IMG/VR virus record: IMGVR_UViG_3300025405_000011
Location: 62,001-126,000 of that record
Reading direction: 5' to 3' (one strand)
Source: a virus
DNA: 64,000 nt
The first letter of the stretch is position 1. Every line of letters starts with the position of its first letter. The translations under genes and the position numbers were made by a program. A model generated the notes under the pieces. It saw nothing but the letters and a program-made list of their open reading frames with translations, ran no database searches and was not told the DNA's origin. Of this stretch, positions 1-9,101 are shown piece after piece.

Positions 1-2305
1 TATAGGCACCACGGAAAGCTTTACCACTATCACTCATTGTTCTGAGTGCTTGATCACGTAGAGATTGTCCAGTGTTTCCCCCATCAGGTATATATCCAGC
101 AGTATAACCTACAACTCCTTCAGCAAGTCCTAGAGCTCCTTCAGCAATTCCCTTAACTGAATTACCAACACCCGCTGCAACTGTCTCTAGAAAACCCCCC
201 CACCCACTGCTATGTTTATGAGCAAGATCTGTAGTCATCTTCTTTTTAGCGGCATTTGCTTTCTTTTGTGGTTGATTACTATAGAAGTTCCAGAAATATT
301 CAGCAGCAGCCTTAGGAGTATCCATACTCTTCTTTAGGCCTACTGATTGACCAATCATCTGTAGCATTTGAGGGTTAGACCCGGACATAAACTGACCCTT
401 GGTGAGTCCTGGTTCAATACCAGCAAAGCCTATAATTTGCATAGCAACACTTCGTTCATCTCCAAGTAGAGTGGCTCCAGCATTATTGCCCATACTGTTT
501 AATTTTCCAGCCACTTCCATATAGCCCACACCCAGTTGCTGAGCTAGTAGTGCTGTACCCACTTGTGTATTGAGTATTTCACTTCCGTTAACTCCTTGTT
601 GCTGTAAGAACTGATTGCCTTGACCAAACATTGCTGAACCTTGACCAAATATACCTGCAGCTGCACCATTTAATCCTATACCGGCTCCAGTTATTGCTCC
701 GCCTTGAGCCGCTTGGTTAGTATAGGCTGTACTGGTATTGGTACCTTGCATACCGCCCAGTGCTCCACCAATCATACCGCCTACTTGGCTAAGACTCATA
801 CCGCCTAAAATACCAGCTTGTGCATATTGCTGACTGGCTTGATTGGTTAGACCATAACGAGCGAGATTGTTTAGAGCATAAGAGACATATTGACTATTGG
901 CATTACCTTGATAACCCAAACCCATTCCAGCCATTTGTGCTTGTACTACATCTTGTGAGCTTACAAATGGGTTGAGTCCAAATCCCGACTTAAACATAGC
1001 CTGTAGACCTAGACCCATAGCATTTTGTTGATTGTTAGCACCCGTCATACTACCATACTGTTCAGATACTTTCATAAACTGTTGTATTGGAGCCATTACT
1101 GCTCTAGCTGCATTATAGCCAAATGCAGCTACAGTAACTGCTTGTGTTAGTACTGGAATCTTATCTAGTAGAGTAAAAGCAAACTTGCCTATTGTGCCTT
1201 CTAGTCGAGAAATCATTTTTTCTTCATGTTTACCAAAAGGACTTGTACCTTTTTCAAACTTGCGTCCCACTGGCCCGACTTCTCCAGTTATAGGGTCAAC
1301 TCCTCCGTAAACAGAGTCTTCTGCAGTTTGCTGTTCACGAGCAATACGTCCAGCATAGTTTCTTAGAGTTCTACGAGCAAACTGTGCCATTAGTCCACCA
1401 CCCTGTGGACCACTAACACTACGTAGTGTTTCTTGACCGTACTTGACTAGTTCTCCAGCCGGATTAGTTATGTCCATGTTGTTCTTTTTAACTATATCAT
1501 AGACACTGGGATAGTTCTTTTTAAAGTATTCTTGGTAGGGGTTGTTGGCAGATGAGTTGTTGGGACTAACACTCAGTCTACGGTAACCGCGACTATTATA
1601 TTCATTGCTAAGGTCATCATCGTAGCCATCATCTCCACCGCCTCCACCGCCTCCACCGCCTCCTCCACTGCCACTGCCATTACCTCCAGCACCAGCACTA
1701 GCACCACCACCAGCTGTAGGAAGTCCTCCTCCAACTGTTTCAACTCGAGGACCTCTTCTGCCCCAGTTGACCACTCTTCGAGCATAACCGGCTCTATCAA
1801 TGCTTTCTGGAATACCGTTTATAGTGGTTTCTTGACGGCCTGGTAGATCGGGATTTGAGATTGAACCGGCATCAGGGTTATAGCTAGAGCCTCTGACCAT
1901 ATTGTTCATATTGCCAAATCCACCAAATGGAAGTCCATATTGACCTAGTGTACTAAGCACTTGGTTTCCATTAACACCTAGACTACGAGCGGCTGTTAAA
2001 AGTTCACGAATACTATTGACTGCATTAGAGAGAGCAGCAGAGTTAGACTGATTGAGAGAGACAATGCTTTCCATTACAGTCTTTATATCTTGACCAAGGC
2101 CCACTTCATCTTCAAGTGCAGCCTTAAACTTGATTAGACGTTCAATACTATTGTCAATGGCATTAGGAATAGCCTCTAGGTCTTTTCTAAGTTCATTAGC
2201 AATAGTGCCACTGGTTCTTAGGCCTGATTCAAGAGCGTTAGTATTACCATCTACCTCAAGATAGATGCGTTCAGTCTGATCACCTCTACCGGGAATATCA
2301 ACCAT
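1..2305 (-). CDS. Tail tape measure protein, N-terminal part (runs off the left edge)
   Basis: The frame is open from an ATG at 2305 to the edge of the window (about 768 codons), so the C-terminus is missing. It overlaps the end of the frameshifted chaperone ORF by 8 bases. The first 120 residues are helical and polar. Next come a glycine-rich linker (about residues 190-220), a long Ala/Gly/Gln-rich region with hydrophobic segments, and many GxxG and QQ runs, typical of tape measure proteins. Its place directly downstream of the chaperone pair and tail tube supports the call. It would set tail length and may enter the host envelope at infection. Low-complexity sequence rules out a family assignment by eye. 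Confidence 0.75.
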   Translation of the reverse strand, partial: MVDIPGRGDQTERIYLEVDGNTNALESGLRTSGTIANELRKDLEAIPNAIDNSIERLIKFKAALEDEVGLGQDIKTVMESIVSLNQSNSAALSNAVNSIRELLTAARSLGVNGNQVLSTLGQYGLPFGGFGNMNNMVRGSSYNPDAGSISNPDLPGRQETTINGIPESIDRAGYARRVVNWGRRGPRVETVGGGLPTAGGGASAGAGGNGSGSGGGGGGGGGGGDDGYDDDLSNEYNSRGYRRLSVSPNNSSANNPYQEYFKKNYPSVYDIVKKNNMDITNPAGELVKYGQETLRSVSGPQGGGLMAQFARRTLRNYAGRIAREQQTAEDSVYGGVDPITGEVGPVGRKFEKGTSPFGKHEEKMISRLEGTIGKFAFTLLDKIPVLTQAVTVAAFGYNAARAVMAPIQQFMKVSEQYGSMTGANNQQNAMGLGLQAMFKSGFGLNPFVSSQDVVQAQMAGMGLGYQGNANSQYVSYALNNLARYGLTNQASQQYAQAGILGGMSLSQVGGMIGGALGGMQGTNTSTAYTNQAAQGGAITGAGIGLNGAAAGIFGQGSAMFGQGNQFLQQQGVNGSEILNTQVGTALLAQQLGVGYMEVAGKLNSMGNNAGATLLGDERSVAMQIIGFAGIEPGLTKGQFMSGSNPQMLQMIGQSVGLKKSMDTPKAAAEYFWNFYSNQPQKKANAAKKKMTTDLAHKHSSGWGGFLETVAAGVGNSVKGIAEGALGLAEGVVGYTAGYIPDGGNTGQSLRDQALRTMSDSGKAFRGAY

Positions 2306-2741
2306 CTAAGTCTTCTCCAAACTTCTCTAGATCTAGATCAGGTAATAACTGTGTTGTTTCTACTTGACCAATATAGTTTTGTATTGAAGTTTCAGTTGTT
2401 TCTTCTCGTCGATTAATTCTTTCGACTTCAGAATCCATTCGTGCAAATAGTTTTTCAAGTTCACGAGCTTCTTCAATACTTTCAGGAGCACCCCAGAGTA
2501 CTCCTTCATTTTCTTGTGTTTCTTCTTGTCTCTTTTTCCAGTCCTGATAGAGTTCTGGCTGAGAAACCATAAAGTTATTTTCGAATCTCATCTCTTCTAA
2601 CTCTACTTCTTCTCTTCTCTTCTTAGAGAGATATAGTATTAGTAACTTTTCTTGGACCTCTCCAAGTTCAGTTCCAGAGAGTAGTCCTCGTTCATATGCC
2701 AATTCCATATGGAACTGTACGTAGGGGTCTACTTCCCACCT
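2298..2741 (-). CDS. Tail assembly chaperone, frameshift-only C-terminal extension
   Basis: This frame is entered by a -1 ribosomal slip at 2741-2747 from the upstream chaperone gene, giving a fusion of about 318 residues (171 + 147). The -1 frame is open from the slippery site through an internal ATG at 2708 to the stop at 2298. The first residues after the slip read RWEVDPYVQFHMELAYERG, and the rest is charged and helical. The internal ATG lacks an obvious ribosome binding site, which favours expression by frameshift. This is the lambda G/GT arrangement: the long form is made in small amounts and recruits the tape measure protein encoded next. Confidence 0.8.
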   Translation of the reverse strand, partial: RWEVDPYVQFHMELAYERGLLSGTELGEVQEKLLILYLSKKRREEVELEEMRFENNFMVSQPELYQDWKKRQEETQENEGVLWGAPESIEEARELEKLFARMDSEVERINRREETTETSIQNYIGQVETTQLLPDLDLEKFGEDLDG

Positions 2742-3253
2742 TTTGGGGTATCAATACCTTCATCATTATCTTCGAAGACATTTATTACTGGTGGGAGCTC
2801 TAGGATTCCTAACTCTTCTAACACTAGTACCACTTGATTCTCTAGGTCATCAATGGCATCAAATAGTATATCTGTTACTGCATCATACCAGTTGTTAATG
2901 ACATATTCATACTTTTGTCTTACTACATTTGTATTTCTATTGGTTGCAATCAGTGGCTTATGATCTACTGAAACTAGTCCTGCTGCTACTATAGCTGCTT
3001 TATAGGCTCTAGCGTATCCGATCGAGTCCATATAAGGTTTGCTTAGTAAAGACACTTCTAGTTTTTCGTTGACTGTAAGTGTTCTAACTACAAAGTGGTG
3101 GAATGGAATTTGAGTTATTTCTTTTTGAAGGTATCCTAGGTATAGGAGTCCTTCGAACTCATTTTTCCATTCATCAGGGAAACTGGTGCTATTGTTGGAA
3201 TCCTGAGCAGTGGTATTAGCATCTGCCCAGGATTCCCCATTGTTAATAGTCAT
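2729..3253 (-). CDS. Tail assembly chaperone, short form
   Basis: The 174-residue product lies immediately before the tape measure gene and ends 11 codons after a polar segment rich in Asp and Glu. Its central part (about residues 30-150) is helical. A -1 slippery heptamer sits four codons before its stop. Size, position and frameshift together identify it as the G-like chaperone that coats the tape measure protein during tail assembly. There is no recognisable enzyme motif. The call rests on gene order and the recoding signal more than on residues. Confidence 0.8.
   Translation of the reverse strand: MTINNGESWADANTTAQDSNNSTSFPDEWKNEFEGLLYLGYLQKEITQIPFHHFVVRTLTVNEKLEVSLLSKPYMDSIGYARAYKAAIVAAGLVSVDHKPLIATNRNTNVVRQKYEYVINNWYDAVTDILFDAIDDLENQVVLVLEELGILELPPVINVFEDNDEGIDTPKGGK
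2741..2747 (-). promoter_or_regulatory. Programmed -1 ribosomal frameshift site (CCCAAAA)
   Basis: On the minus strand the codons read ACC CCA AAA GGT GGG AAG TAG. The heptamer C-CCA-AAA fits the X-XXY-YYZ rule. After a -1 slip the P-site tRNA(Pro) re-pairs with CCC and the A-site tRNA(Lys) with AAA. Reading then continues AGG TGG GAA GTA without a stop into the downstream frame. I did not identify a clear downstream pseudoknot by eye. Confidence 0.85.
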
Positions 3254-3328
3254 TCTAACTCTCTCAGGTTCAGGACGAATAAAACGTCTATCTGATTATA
3301 TATACTTAATTACTAAAAGCTATTGATA

Positions 3329-4255
3329 CTAGTTCTTGTTAAGGAAACGGTTGTAAGGCTTCTTGACCTTACTTACACTACGAATGTCAGCTTGTACAAA
3401 TCCTGCACTAGTTGCAGTAAGAGCAGTACCGAATGTATTGTTGGCAAGAGCACTACCGGTAACTGTATTGTTACTAGCAACCACTACTGCAGTAGCAGGT
3501 TGTGCTTTAGCTTGTCCAAAATTACTAGTGTCTACACTAAGTGCATTACCGGCAGCAACTACACTAGAGCCTACATTGACCTGAGGGCAGAATCCTTCTG
3601 TTTGAATCCAACTAAATTGACCATCTGATGTAGAGTTGACTGCAACTCCAGCAAAACCACCCTGTGGTGTTATAGACTGAGTGTATTCTCCGGTCACTGT
3701 ATTGACTACATAAGGGGTTCCTTGACCGTCTTCTTTGACAACATAGTTTGCAGCAATGCCTGATGAAGTCTTAATTGCAATACCGTTAGACTCATCAAAC
3801 CATACCACTACATCACCAGCAGACCAGCCACCATCACAGTAGACTAGTACATAACGCTCTTGTGCAGGTCCTGTAAGACTCTTGAGCCCATTAGTGGCTC
3901 CAAGATAGAATTGATTGTCATTTGCTGTACCTGTAAGTCCAGTACCGGCAGCACCTTGACCAGCAAAACCAGCAATGTTAAGCTGAGCATCTGCAAGAGT
4001 AGCATAGTTCTGATTTAGTATATCAGCAAATGTAGGATTAGACGAAGATGTCTGAGCAGCATAGTTAGGTGTAGCTACACCATCTGCTTGTACTGAGACA
4101 ACTTGGATGACATTTTGACGAGCACCATTCGAGATTTTCTCGAAAGTCTCCCAGTCAATGACGTATTGTACTCCAGGGAGCATTTTACGGTGGTCAGGAA
4201 GGATGGCTTGGCCAATTCCTGGCTGTAATTGTACGATAAATGAACGAGCGGGCAT
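3329..4255 (-). CDS. Virion structural protein, unknown (tail-associated)
   Basis: The 308-residue protein lies between the tail tube gene and the chaperone pair. The N-terminal 70 residues look like an ordered domain (DWETFEKI). The rest is rich in Ala, Gly, Thr, Ser and Val with alternating beta-like stretches, as in decoration or tail-surface proteins. The end is basic (KVKKPYNRFLNKN). No catalytic motif is visible. Its position suggests an abundant tail component or a head or tail decoration protein, but I do not recognise the family. Confidence 0.6.
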   Translation of the reverse strand: MPARSFIVQLQPGIGQAILPDHRKMLPGVQYVIDWETFEKISNGARQNVIQVVSVQADGVATPNYAAQTSSSNPTFADILNQNYATLADAQLNIAGFAGQGAAGTGLTGTANDNQFYLGATNGLKSLTGPAQERYVLVYCDGGWSAGDVVVWFDESNGIAIKTSSGIAANYVVKEDGQGTPYVVNTVTGEYTQSITPQGGFAGVAVNSTSDGQFSWIQTEGFCPQVNVGSSVVAAGNALSVDTSNFGQAKAQPATAVVVASNNTVTGSALANNTFGTALTATSAGFVQADIRSVSKVKKPYNRFLNKN

Positions 4256-4280
4256 TTTGATTCCTTTTCTTTAATAAATA

Positions 4281-4787
4281 TTATTGGGGAAGAACTTCTG
4301 TTCTCTGTGTATACATTAGTGTAATGGACTTCGGTATAGTCATCGTACCGATTTGAATCATTTCATCAATTGTAACATTTTGGACTATACATCCAGCATA
4401 GTTAATTAGTCTCTGTCCACCACCAGGAATGGTGATAACTTTCTGACATGAGACTGGTCCTTTGGACAGCTGTGCTCGGTAAACACCCAAAAGGTCACTA
4501 GCAGTGTAGAAAGGGTTTGTAGTATCACCCAGGGCTAGTTCTGCCCACACTTCTGTAATCCACTGTTCATAGAAAGTAAGTTCAATAGTACCGGCTTGGA
4601 GTGCAGCTGGAAGTGCAATTTCAATTGGATACGGTTCATTCAATGGTTGAATAGGTGTAGCCTGAGCAACTGGCTGTGGAGCAGTCTCTCTGATCATCTG
4701 GCAGTAAGCTAGAACTTGATTGTTGTATTTGAAAGCTGTATAGCCTCCACCTACGCGGAAAGTTGATTGTGGTTTATTTGTAGCCAT
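4281..4787 (-). CDS. Tail tube protein
   Basis: The 168-residue protein is encoded 8 bases after the sheath gene. Sheath then tube is the conserved order in contractile-tailed phages. The size fits, and the sequence is beta-rich with a central region about an AELALGDTTNPFYTASDLLG loop and a C-terminal strand (IPKSITLMYTQRTEV), consistent with a tube-forming fold. It would stack as hexameric rings inside the sheath and carry DNA. Assignment rests mainly on position and size. Confidence 0.75.
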   Translation of the reverse strand: MATNKPQSTFRVGGGYTAFKYNNQVLAYCQMIRETAPQPVAQATPIQPLNEPYPIEIALPAALQAGTIELTFYEQWITEVWAELALGDTTNPFYTASDLLGVYRAQLSKGPVSCQKVITIPGGGQRLINYAGCIVQNVTIDEMIQIGTMTIPKSITLMYTQRTEVLPQ

Positions 4788-4795
4788 TTAATCTC

Positions 4796-6316
4796 CTAGG
4801 CAGTAGTGTAATTCGAACTTAGAGTACCTGTAGTAGTCAGCTGACCAGTGTTAGGGTTAAGACTCAGAGTTACATCGATGTAGTTAATTGGATAAGTTGG
4901 AGCATACTGGAATGTAATATAGATGGTGGTAGGATTAGGGTTTCCTGTAGTAGCAGTTAAGTTTTGGTAAGCCTGGATTAGTCCAGTCTGTACACTACTA
5001 ATTAGTTGGTTCTGTACGATACCTTGTGCTCCTGCAAAAGTCTGTGCAGTAAGTGGAGCACCGATAAGTCCACTACTAATTAAAGCTGCTTGAATGTTGT
5101 CGGCCAGTACGTCCCCGATGGCATTAATTGAAATTTCTTGTGTTAACCAGTTGCTAGTGTTAGTAGTTAGACCTTGCTGAACATACATATTGCCATTTCT
5201 ACGCTGTCTAATGACACATAGACCATTGGCTTGGTAGATACTGGTTGAGTCAACTGCACTAACCTGATTAGGCACTGCAGTAAATCCAAATACTTGCTTA
5301 TTAGTAATAGGAGTAGCAACACTAGGTTGACCTACAAATAGACCGGCTAGAGCAGCAGCCCCATAGCATCCGGCAATATTAATAAGTGTATTGGATAGAC
5401 CTGTAGTGGCATTTAAACCCGGGTTATAGGTAAGTGAACCTGGATAAGCTATACTAACTCTACTATTACTAAAAGCTGTAGCAAATGCTACAACTGCAGT
5501 AGAAGTGAGATTGTTAGCAGTTCCATCAATTCCAATAAAGAATCTTTGATATATTCCATTGTTAAATTGTGCAGTTAGATAACTGGTAATACCTGTAGAG
5601 ACTGCATCACTACTGTAAGTTACTACACCGGCACTAGTAGAGAATGGATAGGTAGGAACAACTACATCTACTCCCACCTGGTTATTTAGATAAGTTTCAT
5701 CACTACCGGTATTGCTGGTAGTAAGTGTACGAGACCAGTCACTGGTACTAGCGGTAGAACCCACAGTAATTCCATTGTAACTACTGGCTCGAGCAACTGG
5801 AAGTACAGTTACACTTGCTGCTCCATTAAGGAATGCAAGATAACTAGCTAGACTGGCTTGAGAAGAAACATTAGTTCCACTAACAGCAGGACCAAAAGCA
5901 GTACTTACTGCATTATAGTTAGTGTAAGTACCATATCCACCAAATGAGTGTTGATAGTTAAAGGTTGTAGTACCACTAATAGCGGGGCCACTGAACCCTG
6001 AAGTAGTGTAGATGGCAGTATAGATACCGGTTGGATTAGCACTACCATCTGAGTTGCATCGAACTGTACTAAAGTTTACACCGTTGGTACCAGTAATGGT
6101 AGAAGTGTAAGCAGTAATGGTACCTGAATTAACGAGTGGGGTACTGAGAACTCCGACTAGGGAACCACTGACAGCTACGTAAGTATCTGTATCATAGCCG
6201 CTCACTGTACTATCTGCTAGAATACAGATATTAAGTGTAGCATTACTTACAGAGACAAAAGAAGAGCCAGATTGGGTTACATAAACCCCTGGAGTCTGAT
6301 AATTAGAAATGGGCAT
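4796..6316 (-). CDS. Contractile tail sheath protein
   Basis: The 506-residue protein begins with NYQTPGVYVTQSGS, the typical N-terminal signature of phage tail sheath proteins. Its C-terminal portion has a QEISINAIGDVLADNIQ region and a final ITFQYAPTYPINYIDVTLSL segment. Both match the conserved C-terminal sheath domain, whose strands link neighbouring subunits. The middle is Ser/Thr/Gly-rich and probably forms the exposed variable domain. This gene is the main evidence that the virion is a myovirus. It lies directly upstream of the tube gene. Confidence 0.9.
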   Translation of the reverse strand: MPISNYQTPGVYVTQSGSSFVSVSNATLNICILADSTVSGYDTDTYVAVSGSLVGVLSTPLVNSGTITAYTSTITGTNGVNFSTVRCNSDGSANPTGIYTAIYTTSGFSGPAISGTTTFNYQHSFGGYGTYTNYNAVSTAFGPAVSGTNVSSQASLASYLAFLNGAASVTVLPVARASSYNGITVGSTASTSDWSRTLTTSNTGSDETYLNNQVGVDVVVPTYPFSTSAGVVTYSSDAVSTGITSYLTAQFNNGIYQRFFIGIDGTANNLTSTAVVAFATAFSNSRVSIAYPGSLTYNPGLNATTGLSNTLINIAGCYGAAALAGLFVGQPSVATPITNKQVFGFTAVPNQVSAVDSTSIYQANGLCVIRQRRNGNMYVQQGLTTNTSNWLTQEISINAIGDVLADNIQAALISSGLIGAPLTAQTFAGAQGIVQNQLISSVQTGLIQAYQNLTATTGNPNPTTIYITFQYAPTYPINYIDVTLSLNPNTGQLTTTGTLSSNYTTA

Positions 6317-6362
6317 AACTTCTCCTTCGTTACAATGTTGTGTTGACTAATAAGTTACAATG

Positions 6363-6977
6363 TTAAATACTGGGAATCTGTGGAGTTACCATAGTACCAC
6401 TGGCTACAATAGAAGATATAGATAGAAGACCATAGTTATACTTGTCTTCATAAAACTGGCCAACACACTTGATTCGAACACTGGCCTCGTAAGTCAACTC
6501 CTCAGGACTAAAAGGAGTTCCAGGACTAACTGTATCTCCAAGGGGTATTACAGTGTCAGGGAGTAAAGTTAATCCCACTAGATCATTAGAGTCTATGTGA
6601 TTATAGAATACATCTGAAGCTATAGAACCGGGACCCATTAGAACTAGGTTGGTAATTGCATCCCATAGCTTGTCTCGTTCTTCTGAGTGCATAGCCATAA
6701 TTTGTAAGTCTATGCTACCTTCAAAATAACCTGCACGATAGTTTATCCAATCAGCACCACTGGGTAGATATTGATCTGGCATTAGTCCAGTCCATTGTAC
6801 TTTTTCTGGTCTAAACTGTACAAAAATTGCAGGCCATGCTACTTCTTCTAGAGGATATTCAATGGTAACACTATTGGGCACTAGCTCCAGCCCGGTATTG
6901 CTAGGGGAACTAGAGATCTGTTGAAATCCTGCAATTAATGCTTCTACAATGGCAGTTTTAGTGGCGGTAATAAACAT
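6363..6977 (-). CDS. Tail terminator / neck protein candidate
   Basis: The 204-residue protein has an N-terminal helix (TKTAIVEALIAGFQQI) followed by alternating strands. An RDKLWDAITNLVL helix lies near the middle, and the C-terminal segment contains SVRIKCVGQFYED. This layout and the position between an HK97 gp10-like gene and the sheath fit a tail completion or terminator protein. Its start overlaps the stop of the upstream gene. The fold assignment is an inference. Confidence 0.55.
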   Translation of the reverse strand: MFITATKTAIVEALIAGFQQISSSPSNTGLELVPNSVTIEYPLEEVAWPAIFVQFRPEKVQWTGLMPDQYLPSGADWINYRAGYFEGSIDLQIMAMHSEERDKLWDAITNLVLMGPGSIASDVFYNHIDSNDLVGLTLLPDTVIPLGDTVSPGTPFSPEELTYEASVRIKCVGQFYEDKYNYGLLSISSIVASGTMVTPQIPSI

Positions 6978-7474
6978 TATTGAGGTCCTAGTAGGTTATT
7001 TACAGCATCTTTTGCATCACTATCTCTAAGCATACGAATGGTACTAGAATAGGTTAGTCCATTCTTCCATTCGGCAACTGCCATATTTACAGCTTTTTCA
7101 ATAAAACCCATTGGAGCTTCTCCCGGGTGAACCCACTGTACTTTAGAGCTAATGAGTTGACCCTGATTGGTTCGAGTGATTACTTTCTTTTGGCCTATAG
7201 TACTAGCACTCGCTCTACGAAAAGCTATACTACCGTCACTATTTCTAATCGGGATTACTTTTCCAGCTAGTCCAGTCATGGCATAAGGGTCCATACCCTT
7301 ATCTTCATAGTACATATAGGCTACATCTTGGGGTATGTCTATACCGACCATGCCATCATCTGATATAGGTACTAGTCTAGAAGCACCCTTACCACTCTTT
7401 TTGGGAGCAAACAATTGAACAAGTTCTCCAGCTCTACGAGAAATACTGAAAGTAACTGAACTAGGAAGTTTCAT
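6977..7474 (-). CDS. Head-tail joining protein, HK97 gp10-like
   Basis: The 165-residue protein has basic ends, a VPISDDGMVGIDIPQDVAYMYYEDKGMDPY core and a GEAPMGFIEKAVNMAVAEW helix. The combination of a proline-glycine turn before a helix with FIEKA resembles HK97 gp10-like and minor tail completion proteins (xxxPFLxPAL). It lies one base from the upstream gene and overlaps the downstream gene by one base. A connector role is likely but not proven. Confidence 0.55.
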   Translation of the reverse strand: MKLPSSVTFSISRRAGELVQLFAPKKSGKGASRLVPISDDGMVGIDIPQDVAYMYYEDKGMDPYAMTGLAGKVIPIRNSDGSIAFRRASASTIGQKKVITRTNQGQLISSKVQWVHPGEAPMGFIEKAVNMAVAEWKNGLTYSSTIRMLRDSDAKDAVNNLLGPQ

Positions 7475-8233
7475 TTAGATCACCGGAACCGAATAGTAAG
7501 GATGTCCAGGCCAAAGATTCTCTAGGGTTGCTGTTTGATTTACTATAATGGTAGTATTGGTATAAGGTTGTGACCCTACTCTATACGGGTATTGAGCACT
7601 AGGACCAGGACCAGTTCTAATAGTTACGGGACTAACCGCACTAACTTGAAAACGAGTAGAAGTAGCAGTAGCAGTATTGCCATTCCAACTTTCCACTCGA
7701 GTGACTAGATCACCGGTTCTAATCTGAGGATACCAAGAAAACTGCACTTGAGGGTTTTGTTGCCAAAATTGACCAGTAGAGAGATTTTTACGAACATCTG
7801 GAGTATCACTAGCCAGCATATATAGATGATAGGCTACCGGTTGAAATCCACCAGTAAAAGTAGTGCCGTAACAAGCGGGACAATAGCTATTGCCACTCTG
7901 ACGATAGACTTTACTAACTCGTGCTTGAATTGCTGGATTAGGCATGGTAGGGTTGGGACTATCTTGACATTCTTGACAGTAAGTGACCAATCCTGCAGCA
8001 GCATCTTCAGCACGCCAAAGCAAACGAACTATACACTCTTCTCCAAACCATTGTAGAGTTTCATCATGAAATCTTTGCTGGTCTACCTGTGTCCAATTTT
8101 CTCTCTGCTTGATTACTAGTAGAGGACTCTCCACTTGATAAGATAGAGTTTGAACAGGTGGTGTTGGAGGTATTACTGGACCCGGTTGTGGGTCAATTGG
8201 GCTTAGAGCGGGGTCTACCCAATTTGTAGACAC
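7475..8233 (-). CDS. Connector-region structural protein with a zinc-ribbon insertion
   Basis: The 252-residue protein begins with a proline-rich stretch (residues 9-27). CQEC (residues 86-89) and CPAC (118-121) lie 29 residues apart and form a four-cysteine zinc-ribbon candidate. The remainder is beta-rich (TGDLVTRVESW, TRFQVSAVSPV), as in head-tail stopper or adaptor proteins. Its start overlaps the stop of the upstream connector-like gene by one base. Such a zinc site might stabilise the neck. The family is not recognised. Confidence 0.55.
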   Translation of the reverse strand: MSTNWVDPALSPIDPQPGPVIPPTPPVQTLSYQVESPLLVIKQRENWTQVDQQRFHDETLQWFGEECIVRLLWRAEDAAAGLVTYCQECQDSPNPTMPNPAIQARVSKVYRQSGNSYCPACYGTTFTGGFQPVAYHLYMLASDTPDVRKNLSTGQFWQQNPQVQFSWYPQIRTGDLVTRVESWNGNTATATSTRFQVSAVSPVTIRTGPGPSAQYPYRVGSQPYTNTTIIVNQTATLENLWPGHPYYSVPVI

Positions 8234-9099
8234 TACATACCACCCATGTTTACAGCAGCATACTGGAAGTGAGGACGAGCTGGGTTAACAAACATACGAG
8301 GAATAAGTCCTCCAGCAACAAGTAGACTTCTCTTGGAACCGACCATAAACCAACGCTTCATTTGTCGCAGTTGCTTGTCAGCAATCTCTTTTTCAAAAGT
8401 ATAGAGACTCCACCAACGGTTATAGTAATCTCTACGATCCATCCAAGCGGCAGTCATACCTTGAGGAGTTGGCTGTTCAATGTAGTTACGAGCAATATGT
8501 TTGATAAAGTGAGCATAGGTTTGGGTAGCCAATACTCCATAGTACTGGATGGGCCATGGAGCCATTGCATTAATACCCACTTCATAGGCTGGTTGAAATA
8601 CCGGCTGGAATTCATAGTTACAATAATCCATGACTTCTGTAGACATTAAGAATGCTGTATCTTCATACATAGCAAACCCACTTTGCTGTAGTTCTTGTAA
8701 GTAAGGACCACCACTAGTAGAATCAAAACTTCGGTCTAGTCTATGAACGATACCGGTAACTAGTTCTTGTTGTTCAGTGGTGAGATTTTGCCAATAGGGC
8801 ATCTGACCACTAACAATATAGTAGTCTTCATAGTATCTGACTACTCCATTGACATAATAAGTCCAGAATACTGTATAGTTGTCTTCTACTGAAGTTTGAG
8901 TAGAGTCTAGCATATAGTTATATACACCGGTACTCTCTCGTGTAGCCAGAGTGCCACTGGGCACTAGAACAGTATTATTGTTGGTATTGGTAATGGTTAG
9001 AGTAACTGAGTCAGCATCTGGGTCAGTGAGTACTCCATTTACATAGATCATAATACCTACGGGTTCAACCGCATATTGAGGGATTGGACGTACTCTCAT
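8233..9099 (-). CDS. Head-tail connector-region protein with an Ig-like N-terminus
   Basis: The 288-residue protein starts with about 95 residues that look like a beta-sandwich (GIMIYVNGVLTDPDADSVTL through YYVNGVVRYYEDYYIV), similar to Ig-like or BppU-like domains. A helical region rich in Tyr, Trp and Arg follows (AWMDRRDYYNRWWSLYTFEKEIADKQLRQ). The C-terminus contains GLIPRMFVNPARP. It lies between the polyglycine fibre gene and the connector cluster. It is probably a neck or whisker-like structural protein. The exact function is unknown. Confidence 0.5.
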   Translation of the reverse strand: MRVRPIPQYAVEPVGIMIYVNGVLTDPDADSVTLTITNTNNNTVLVPSGTLATRESTGVYNYMLDSTQTSVEDNYTVFWTYYVNGVVRYYEDYYIVSGQMPYWQNLTTEQQELVTGIVHRLDRSFDSTSGGPYLQELQQSGFAMYEDTAFLMSTEVMDYCNYEFQPVFQPAYEVGINAMAPWPIQYYGVLATQTYAHFIKHIARNYIEQPTPQGMTAAWMDRRDYYNRWWSLYTFEKEIADKQLRQMKRWFMVGSKRSLLVAGGLIPRMFVNPARPHFQYAAVNMGGM

Positions 9100-9101
9100 T
9101 T

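Noticed and set aside
1573-1800. Val/Glu/Met-rich frame in the tape measure region
   Set aside because: It is an out-of-phase reading of the glycine-rich linker in the tape measure gene.
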